Below, one piece after another: positions 1 through 5,000 of a stretch of 5,629 nt of DNA (positions are counted from its first letter, which is position 1; every line of letters starts with the position of its first letter). The notes under the pieces are model-generated. The model was not told the DNA's origin. It saw only the letters and a list, made by a program, of their open reading frames with translations, and did no database searches. Position numbers and translations under genes: made by a program. The DNA is taken from the NCBI GenBank assembly GCA_002689335.1, contig NZFR01000051.1, forward strand, positions 1 to 5,629, read 5' to 3'. The DNA comes from Verrucomicrobiales bacterium. Lineage in GTDB: Bacteria > Verrucomicrobiota > Verrucomicrobiia > Limisphaerales > UBA1096.

Positions 1-276
1 AACAAACGACGTACTTATGCGGCCGAACGGTTGAACAACATGCAGGGCGTTAGCTGCGTCAATAGCCGAGGTGCGTTTTATCTTTTCCCTAACATCGAGG
101 GGACAGGCCTCCGGTCTGCTAAATTTTGCGAACGGCTCCTTGAGCAATCCAAGGTGGCCGCCGTACCCGGCATCGCCTTCGGCGCAGACAACAACTTCCG
201 AATCAGCTACGCCACCAGCATGGAGAACATCCAAAACGGGATGGACCGTTTGGAAACCTTCTGCAAAAGCCTGTAG
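1..276 (+). CDS. Aminotransferase class I/II, probable aspartate aminotransferase (3' part only)
   Basis: This is the last 91 codons of a PLP-dependent class I/II (fold type I) aminotransferase. The 5' part lies outside the window, and the frame is open from base 1 to the TAG at 274-276. Family members are usually about 390-400 residues, so roughly three quarters is missing, including the PLP-binding lysine. The visible part is the C-terminal small domain: a GVSCVNSRGAFYLFPN segment (fragment residues 16-31), then VPGIAFGADNNFRISYATS (55-73). In that motif Arg67 of the fragment corresponds to the conserved arginine that binds the substrate alpha-carboxylate. The pattern 'SYATSMENI..GMDRLE' is typical of the prokaryotic aspartate aminotransferase group that transfers amino groups between aspartate and 2-oxoglutarate. 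Exact substrate cannot be fixed from this part, and a related aromatic or prephenate aminotransferase is possible. The protein should be cytosolic. A strong terminator 24 bases after the stop marks the end of its transcription unit. Confidence 0.93.
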   Translation, partial: NKRRTYAAERLNNMQGVSCVNSRGAFYLFPNIEGTGLRSAKFCERLLEQSKVAAVPGIAFGADNNFRISYATSMENIQNGMDRLETFCKSL

Positions 277-300
277 CCAGCAAGCCCCATCAATTTATCC

Positions 301-329
301 AAAGCCCGCCTACTAAGGCGGGCTTTTTT
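301..329 (+). terminator. Rho-independent terminator after the aminotransferase gene
   Basis: GCCCGCC (304-310) and GGCGGGC (317-323) form a perfect 7-bp GC stem around the 6-base loop TACTAA. The stem is followed directly by TTTTTT. The three A residues at 301-303 can pair with the first three T residues, extending the stem to 10 bp. This is a canonical intrinsic terminator on the + strand. It separates the aminotransferase from the pilin-like gene downstream. Confidence 0.93.
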
Positions 330-334
330 GTTAC

Positions 335-354
335 CCAAGCGCTTGGCCAAGCGG
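335..354. repeat. Overlapping perfect palindromes (CCAAGCGCTTGG and CGCTTGGCCAAGCG)
   Basis: CCAAGCGCTTGG (335-346) is a perfect 12-bp palindrome. It overlaps CGCTTGGCCAAGCG (340-353), a perfect 14-bp palindrome. The segment is therefore three half-sites in alternating orientation: CCAAGCG (335-341), CGCTTGG (340-346) and CCAAGCG (347-353). It lies between the terminator and the next gene, about 95 bases before that start codon. It could be an operator or an instance of a dispersed short palindrome. The same 14-mer recurs inside a coding region at 3743-3756, which favours the dispersed repeat. Confidence 0.75.
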
Positions 355-447
355 AAGTTAGTTTCTTGCAAAGTTGTGATCAAACGGTAACTTCATATTT
401 GCTTTCCTCGGTGATTCTTTCCTTTTTAGAGGTAGATTCTCGGCTCG

Positions 448-1290
448 ATGAAGGATTTCTTCACAGTGCTCCGTGAAAAAACGGCCCGCTGCCCAACGGC
501 GTTCACACTGATCGAACTGCTGGTGGTCATCGCCATTATTGCAGTTCTGGCCGCTCTTCTTTTACCGGCATTGGGCAAGGCGAAGGATCAGGCACGCTTG
601 GCCAATTGCTTATCCAACCAGCGCCAGTGGGGGCTTGGCTTGCAGTTGTACCAGACGGAAAATCAGGATGACCTTCCCCGAGATGGCATGGGAGCCAACG
701 GGCAATACCCCGGTTCCCCGTCTCCCTCCGGTTCCCCAAAAGACCCAAGCGCCTGGTTTAATCTCCTGCCACCTTTCATGGGGGAACGACCACTGGGGCG
801 GTACTGGAAAAGACCAACGGTGGTGTTTCAGGATAATATCCAACACCTGCCATTCCCCGGAGGTCAGGGAAAAATCTGGCACTGCCCGAACGCCAGGATG
901 ACGACGGAAGAGTTGAAGCGGTTGAAGGGCGGAGGGCGGCAAGGCTTTTTCAGTTACGCGATGAACATCGACCTGAAACGAGGCACGGTAAATTCGTATC
1001 TGCCGTATCCAAAAATGCCCAAAGGGACTGATCTCTCTCAGCCGTCCGCCACGGTGGGGTTCATGGATATGTACTTCAGCTCGTCGGAGGGCCTAGGCAA
1101 TCCTTACTACTCGGTGAATCCAGCCGCGCGATGGCGGGCGTTTCCCCAACGTCACAAGGGGCAGGGTGGGGTGCTGTCGTTCGTCGACGGCCATGCGGCC
1201 TACTTTTCTCGGCATTCGGTCACAAACGGCGCCGGGGTTTTCGAAGGTCCCAACTCGGATGTCATTTGGAATTCGCCTTACCGAAAATAA
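448..1290 (+). CDS. Type II secretion/type IV pilin-like protein (pseudopilin, H-x-DG class)
   Basis: This 280-residue protein has a class III prepilin signal. A short positively charged leader (K2, R9, K11, R14) is followed by A18|[16 protein letters not shown], with Glu23 at +5 of the predicted mature protein and Pro40 at +22. The hydrophobic helix ends near residue 42. The -1 residue is Ala rather than the usual Gly. The globular part has 'IWHCPNA' (Cys146, with Cys54 as a possible disulfide partner) and ends in '[15 protein letters not shown]', the signature of the large H-X9-DG prepilin-like family. Here ten residues separate His236 from Asp247-Gly248. Such proteins are expanded in Verrucomicrobiota, Planctomycetota and Lentisphaerota, and their precise roles are mostly unknown. 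ATG448 is the first start after an in-frame TAG at 433. AGAGGT (428-433) is about 15 bases upstream, which is rather far. GTG466, with AAGGA at 451-455, is an alternative giving a 12-residue leader. It probably leads the operon: the stop is 11 bases before the next gene. Confidence 0.9.
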   Translation: MKDFFTVLREKTARCPTAFTLIELLVVIAIIAVLAALLLPALGKAKDQARLANCLSNQRQWGLGLQLYQTENQDDLPRDGMGANGQYPGSPSPSGSPKDPSAWFNLLPPFMGERPLGRYWKRPTVVFQDNIQHLPFPGGQGKIWHCPNARMTTEELKRLKGGGRQGFFSYAMNIDLKRGTVNSYLPYPKMPKGTDLSQPSATVGFMDMYFSSSEGLGNPYYSVNPAARWRAFPQRHKGQGGVLSFVDGHAAYFSRHSVTNGAGVFEGPNSDVIWNSPYRK

Positions 1291-1301
1291 TTTTCAGCAC
1301 G

Positions 1302-4004
1302 ATGAAAAAAAGACTCACACTTCTGACGGCAGTCGGTGTTTTCATGACGGCACAGGCTGAGGTTTTGCTCGAAGAATCGTTCGACTTCGACGATGGCTCA
1401 CTGGCCTCACAAGCGGCAGATAGTTGGAAAACACACAGCGGCACCGACGAACAGTCTGAAGTCGTCGACGGCCGGCTAATGCTGTCGCAATTAAACTCTG
1501 AGGATGTTCACGCGATGCTGCCCGGTGGGCCGTTCAAGAAATCGAGCGGGGGAACATTGTTCGCATCTTTCGATGTGGAGTTCATCGAATTGCCCAGTGG
1601 AGGTGGAAGTTATTTTGCGCATTTCAAAGATAATGAGTTCGGCTATCGAGCGCGTGTGATGTCGCAAACAACCGGAGCAGAGGGCGGCGCGTTTCGCCTT
1701 GGAGTCACGTCGAAAGGCAAGAATTCCACCGCCGTGGTGGACACCAATCTACAACTCGACACGGTTTACAAAGTCGTCATCGCGATGAGCCTTGCTGATG
1801 CCAGCACTACGCTTTGGATCGACCCGGAAGCCGATGCTGCCGGCGGCGTCACGACTACCGACAACGGCTCCGGCGTGGACGTGACTAGTTTTGCGTTTCG
1901 ACAGGCGAAAAACATCGGCACGATGATGATCGATAATCTGAAAGTAGGCACGACTCTCGCCGACGTCATCGAAGGCGACGGCGGCAACGAACTGGCCATT
2001 CTCACTCAGCCGGTTTCGCAAACGGCACTTGCAGGAAAAACGATCTCACTTTCGGTCGTCGCCACTGGTACCGAGCCACTCACATTTCAGTGGAACAAAA
2101 ACGGGCAAGCCGTAGAGGGGGCCACTTCCAGCTTACTTGAGTTGACCGGACTCTCTGCCGAGGACGCAGGCGCATACTCCGTCACCGTGAGCAACGACTC
2201 CGGTAGCGTCACTAGTAATGCCGCCGAGATCACCGTGCCGGACTCTCCCGGTGGCGACGTGGTCACTGTGAAACATCTCCGCTCGCTGGTGAACGAAAAC
2301 CTCGAGCCGTCCGACACAAAGACAATCTTCACCGCCGAAGGCATCGTCACCACACACACGAACCTCACCGGTGGGAGTCATTCGCTTTTTTATTTCCAGG
2401 ACGAAACGGCCGGCATCGCGGTGTACTTCCGCAGCGGCAAATCGAGCCATCCAAAACCGGGCGATAAAGTCCGCGTTGTAGCTCCGATTGGGCACTACAA
2501 CGGGCTGCTACAACTCGTTCCCGACGCCGGAAAAGCGCTGCACTTGGTCGAGGTGCTGAGCAGCGAAAATCCTCTCCCCAAACCGGCAATCATTGATTTC
2601 ACATCGGCAAATGACGTCACCGTCATGGAAGCACTTGAGGGGTCGCTCGTCGTTGCCGGCGATGTGACAATAGATAGTAAGGGCAACTCGAAATTCTCCG
2701 GCGGAACCAACTCCACGTTGAGCGACACGGACGGGTTGACGCTGCCCATGCGAATCGACTCTCGCGTCCAATCGATCATCGGCCAGCCGATACCCGGAGA
2801 CGCGGTCAATGTCATTGGAGTCCTATCCCAGTACATGCGCGATCGGCCCCGGGAAGGCGGCTATCAGCTGATGCCCACCCGCATCGAAGACATCAGTGGA
2901 CCCAAACTCCCAACGCTTGATTTCACCTTAAAATACGAAAAACTCGTTCGCCCAGGACGGCCGTTGGAGGGTTCGAACATCGATCACTTTCTGTTGCCGG
3001 GAGAAGCCGCTGTCATCGAAGCAATCGTCAAAAATCCGGCGGCTGATCTGGCTCCGTCGGTGACGCTAACCGGCGACTGGACGATCACGACCAACGACAA
3101 AAAAGAGGTCGTCGCCACGTTGAATTTATCTCCGACCGCAGCGGACGCCGGAGGTCTTTTGGACATCGCGCTTGAGGCCGAAAATAGCGAAGGCACTCAA
3201 ACGTTCGAATGGCAAATCTACGTACCCAGCGCGGCGGAACAACAGATCGTGATCACGGAGTTTCTAGCCAATCCGACCGGCAAGGAAACGGACCCGCAGT
3301 ACAATCCGCTTCGCCGCGAGACCCCGAGTAGCTCAAATAAAATCAGTGTGGAGGATGAGTACATTGAGATCGCAAACCTTGGCCAAGCGGAGATGGATTT
3401 GGAAGGGTGGAGTCTGTCCGATGCCGTGGCGTTGCGAAGTAATTTTTACGAGGGCGACATCTTGGCCAAGCGCAGCGCAGTGATCGTTTACGGAGGGCGC
3501 CTTTCCGGCTCGGAGCCGATGCTCGGCGAGGGCGTTTTGGCGCTGCCGGCGACGGAGAGTAACAGTGGACTTGGCCTGAACAACAGCGGCGACACCATCA
3601 CCCTGCGCAACGCCGACGGCTACGTCATTGACCGGATCAAGTTTGGCAAGACTCCGGGCAATGGATCTTTGACCCGGCACCCGGGGCCAAGCGCACCGTT
3701 CATGGCACACAGCGGCATCGCTGGCAAAGGGATCTCGCCCGGCGCTTGGCCAAGCGGCGTGCCGTTCACCGAGGAGCCGTTTTTGCCAGTCCCGGAGGTG
3801 GTTATTCACGTCGAGCTGAGCGACGGTGACCTCATTTTGAATTGGGAGACGGCCCCTACTGCGACTTACACTGTGCTCAGCAGCCAAGCGGTGGTCGGCC
3901 CGTTCGAACCGGTTGCTGAGGGACTGACATTCGACGGCGGTAGTGGTTTATTCCGCACGTCTGCCAAGGCGGCGACTCAATTTTTCATCATAAAAACAGA
4001 CTAA
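1302..4004 (+). CDS. Secreted multidomain protein: LamG-like, Ig-like, OB-fold, lamin-tail domain
   Basis: This 900-residue protein probably has no catalytic activity and acts in the envelope or outside the cell. Residues 1-19 are a Sec signal peptide (MKKRLTLLTAVGVFMTAQA, predicted cut after AQA). Residues 20-228 are a beta-rich, LamG/concanavalin-like region ending 'MMIDNLKVGTTLADV'. Residues 231-311 form an Ig-like domain (W264, DAGAY at 288-292) without the usual cysteines. Residues 320-430 resemble a YhcR-type OB-fold (FTAEGIVTTHTN, YFQDETAGIAVYFR, KPGDKVRVV). Residues 434-530 look like a second OB-type unit. Residues 535-646 are beta-rich and unassigned. Residues 647-792 are a clear lamin-tail domain (IVITEFLANP, DEYIEIANLG, LEGWSLSD, INNSGDT-like 'LNNSGDTITLRNADG'). 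Residues 833-900 are a fibronectin-like C-terminal domain common in Verrucomicrobiota. I see no cysteine, no LPxTG and no C-terminal membrane anchor. ATG1302 is chosen because the signal peptide starts there; the frame is open back to 1131, inside the pilin gene. No Shine-Dalgarno is visible. LTD and OB domains accompany extracellular nucleases, and the next gene encodes one, so it may be a substrate-binding or anchoring partner. Confidence 0.85.
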   Translation: MKKRLTLLTAVGVFMTAQAEVLLEESFDFDDGSLASQAADSWKTHSGTDEQSEVVDGRLMLSQLNSEDVHAMLPGGPFKKSSGGTLFASFDVEFIELPSGGGSYFAHFKDNEFGYRARVMSQTTGAEGGAFRLGVTSKGKNSTAVVDTNLQLDTVYKVVIAMSLADASTTLWIDPEADAAGGVTTTDNGSGVDVTSFAFRQAKNIGTMMIDNLKVGTTLADVIEGDGGNELAILTQPVSQTALAGKTISLSVVATGTEPLTFQWNKNGQAVEGATSSLLELTGLSAEDAGAYSVTVSNDSGSVTSNAAEITVPDSPGGDVVTVKHLRSLVNENLEPSDTKTIFTAEGIVTTHTNLTGGSHSLFYFQDETAGIAVYFRSGKSSHPKPGDKVRVVAPIGHYNGLLQLVPDAGKALHLVEVLSSENPLPKPAIIDFTSANDVTVMEALEGSLVVAGDVTIDSKGNSKFSGGTNSTLSDTDGLTLPMRIDSRVQSIIGQPIPGDAVNVIGVLSQYMRDRPREGGYQLMPTRIEDISGPKLPTLDFTLKYEKLVRPGRPLEGSNIDHFLLPGEAAVIEAIVKNPAADLAPSVTLTGDWTITTNDKKEVVATLNLSPTAADAGGLLDIALEAENSEGTQTFEWQIYVPSAAEQQIVITEFLANPTGKETDPQYNPLRRETPSSSNKISVEDEYIEIANLGQAEMDLEGWSLSDAVALRSNFYEGDILAKRSAVIVYGGRLSGSEPMLGEGVLALPATESNSGLGLNNSGDTITLRNADGYVIDRIKFGKTPGNGSLTRHPGPSAPFMAHSGIAGKGISPGAWPSGVPFTEEPFLPVPEVVIHVELSDGDLILNWETAPTATYTVLSSQAVVGPFEPVAEGLTFDGGSGLFRTSAKAATQFFIIKTD
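3378..3390. repeat. Copy of the CTTGGCCAAG palindrome in the LTD coding region
   Basis: CTTGGCCAAGCGG lies at 3378-3390. It is read in the gene as Leu-Gly-Gln-Ala, with the C of CTT in codon position 1. It shares 12 to 13 bases with the copies at 342-354, 3461-3472 and 3745-3757. Confidence 0.7.
3461..3472. repeat. Copy of the CTTGGCCAAG palindrome, different codon phase
   Basis: CTTGGCCAAGCG lies at 3461-3472. It is read as (Ile)-Leu-Ala-Lys-Arg, with the first C in codon position 3. It is 83 bases downstream of the copy at 3378 and in another phase of the same gene. Confidence 0.7.
3743..3756. repeat. Perfect 14-bp palindrome CGCTTGGCCAAGCG inside the coding region
   Basis: This 14-mer is identical to the intergenic one at 340-353. 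It is read as Gly-Ala-Trp-Pro-Ser-Gly, with the CTTGG core starting in codon position 2, so this is a third phase within the same gene. Related CCAAGCG half-sites lie close by at 3687-3693 and 3884-3890. Confidence 0.75.
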
Positions 4005-4011
4005 TTTTACC

Positions 4012-4929
4012 GTGAAGAAACTTCTTTTCACACTCTTCTTCGGACTGGCGTTCGTTGCACTTGGCCACGCGCAGACGGCGATTCGGGTGGCATCATACAA
4101 CATCGAAAACTACATCCTCTCGCCCATCCAAAATCGTCCCCTCAAAACTAAGCTCGCCCAAGCCAAGGTGGTGGAGAGCATCCTCTCAGCCAAGCCGGAC
4201 GTGCTCGCCCTGCAGGAAGTCGGCACGGCCGAAGCCTTGGCCAAGCTGCAAAGCGATCTCAAGGCCAAAGGGCTAAACCTACCGTATGTGGAGCATTTAC
4301 AATCGTTCGACCCGGCGATTCACGTGGCTTACCTGAGCCGGTTTCCTTTTAAAAAAATCACGAAGCACGACAACGAAAGTTATCTGCTCAATGGTCGGCG
4401 GCTGCACGTTGGCCGTGGGTTTGCCGAGGTGAAAATCTCCGTGCGCGGTTACGATTTTTCACTGATCAACGCTCACCTAAAATCGAAGCGTCGAGTCCCC
4501 GAGGCGGATCAGGCAGAGATGCGATTGCAAGAGGCGTACCGGTTGCGGCGGATCGTCGATGCGCGGTTGAAGACAGCCCCGGACATCAACCTTGTCGTGC
4601 TGGGAGACTTTAACGACTACTATAATTCCAAGCCGGTGAAGGCCATCGTCGGACGTGGCAACTCGCGACTCATCGACAGCCGCCCGAGCGAACGCAACGG
4701 CGACAGCGGGCCAAACTTGATTAACAAAAAATGGTTCCCGCGTGATGTTTCATGGACTCATTTTTATGGCGTCGAGGATGTCTATTCACGGATCGATTAC
4801 ATCATGCTGAGTCCTGGGATGGCGCGAGAGTTGGACCGGGCGAACTCGTGGATACCGGTGATCGCGAATTGGGGCCACGGCTCGGATCATCGGCCTGTGG
4901 TGATCTCCGTTTTCGCAAAAGATCGCTGA
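4012..4929 (+). CDS. Secreted endonuclease/exonuclease/phosphatase (EEP) family hydrolase
   Basis: This 305-residue protein belongs to the DNase I-like EEP superfamily of metal-dependent phosphodiesterases. A signal peptide covers about residues 1-20 (hydrophobic LLFTLFFGLAFVALGHA, predicted cut after GHA), so the enzyme should be exported. The active-site motifs appear complete and in order: VASYNIEN with Asn30, DVLALQEVG with Glu69, INAHLKSK with His155, VVLGDFND with Asp199 and Asn201, SRIDYIML with Asp262, and GHGSDHRPV with Asp292-His293. By family knowledge these coordinate Mg2+ or a similar ion and cleave a phosphodiester. Substrate is not readable from the motifs: DNA or RNA is favoured by the LTD/OB-fold partner upstream, but a lipid or inositol phosphate is possible. 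The start is GTG4012, the only start codon between the in-frame TAA at 3991 and the signal peptide. It lies 7 bases after the previous stop with no Shine-Dalgarno, which suggests co-transcription and coupled translation. No cysteine is present. No terminator is evident after the TGA at 4927-4929. Confidence 0.93.
   Translation: MKKLLFTLFFGLAFVALGHAQTAIRVASYNIENYILSPIQNRPLKTKLAQAKVVESILSAKPDVLALQEVGTAEALAKLQSDLKAKGLNLPYVEHLQSFDPAIHVAYLSRFPFKKITKHDNESYLLNGRRLHVGRGFAEVKISVRGYDFSLINAHLKSKRRVPEADQAEMRLQEAYRLRRIVDARLKTAPDINLVVLGDFNDYYNSKPVKAIVGRGNSRLIDSRPSERNGDSGPNLINKKWFPRDVSWTHFYGVEDVYSRIDYIMLSPGMARELDRANSWIPVIANWGHGSDHRPVVISVFAKDR
4236..4246. repeat. Copy of the CTTGGCCAAG palindrome in the EEP gene
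   Basis: CTTGGCCAAGC lies at 4236-4246 and is read as Leu-Ala-Lys within the EEP gene. It is the fifth exact copy of the decamer in the window. A truncated copy, CGCTTGGCCAA, lies at 595-605 in the pilin-like gene. Confidence 0.65.
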
Positions 4930-4951
4930 CAGTGCTGCCTGCGGTTCGCGA

Positions 4952-4979
4952 TTGAATTCGCTTCGGCCGTTCGTATAGT
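4952..4979 (+). promoter_or_regulatory. Putative sigma70-type promoter for speA
   Basis: TTGAAT (4952-4957) matches four of six bases of the -35 consensus. TATAGT (4974-4979) matches five of six of the -10 consensus, and the spacer is 16 bases. Transcription would start near 4985-4987, giving a leader of only about 15 bases before the ATG at 5001. It sits 23 bases after the EEP stop codon and would make speA its own unit. This rests on consensus matching only. Confidence 0.55.
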
Positions 4980-4981
4980 GC

Positions 4982-4999
4982 GCGTCCCTTTCGGGATGC
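4982..4999 (+). promoter_or_regulatory. Hairpin immediately before the speA start codon
   Basis: GCGTCCC (4982-4988) pairs with GGGATGC (4993-4999) around the loop TTTC. The stem is 7 bp with one G-T wobble. The only purine-rich, Shine-Dalgarno-like bases (GGGA, 4993-4996) lie in its 3' arm, so folding would hide them. If transcription starts at about 4986 only the inner part of the stem could form, so its role depends on the true start site. No T-tract follows, so it is not an intrinsic terminator. Confidence 0.35.
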
Positions 5000-5000
5000 C

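Noticed and set aside
366..401. Possible promoter for the pilin operon (TTGCAA or TTGTGA with TAACTT or TATTTG)
   Set aside because: Only three bases match the -10 consensus in either combination. A promoter is expected in 330-447, but I cannot place it from sequence.
1131..1301. Upstream extension of the scaffold gene frame to 1131, giving 57 extra residues
   Set aside because: It lies inside the pilin-like gene in another frame, and the extension is arginine-rich and unlike any exported N-terminus. ATG1302 starts a clean signal peptide.
2087..2836. Several minus-strand open frames of 74-120 residues
   Set aside because: They overlap one another and the well-supported + strand gene, and show no motif, start context or domain pattern. 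They are shadows of the sense gene.
3333..3887. 184-residue open frame on the minus strand
   Set aside because: It is antisense to the LTD and C-terminal region of the scaffold gene. The translation shows no recognisable domain, and its length is explained by codon bias of the sense gene.
1302..4929. Scaffold and EEP genes as one gene broken by a stop or frameshift
   Set aside because: The EEP frame begins with its own start codon and signal peptide right after the stop, and the scaffold ends in a complete C-terminal domain. Two genuine genes fit better than a broken fusion.
4930..4965. Possible terminator after the EEP gene
   Set aside because: GCGA/TTCGC around 4948-4961 gives only a very short stem without a T-tract, so no intrinsic terminator can be supported there.
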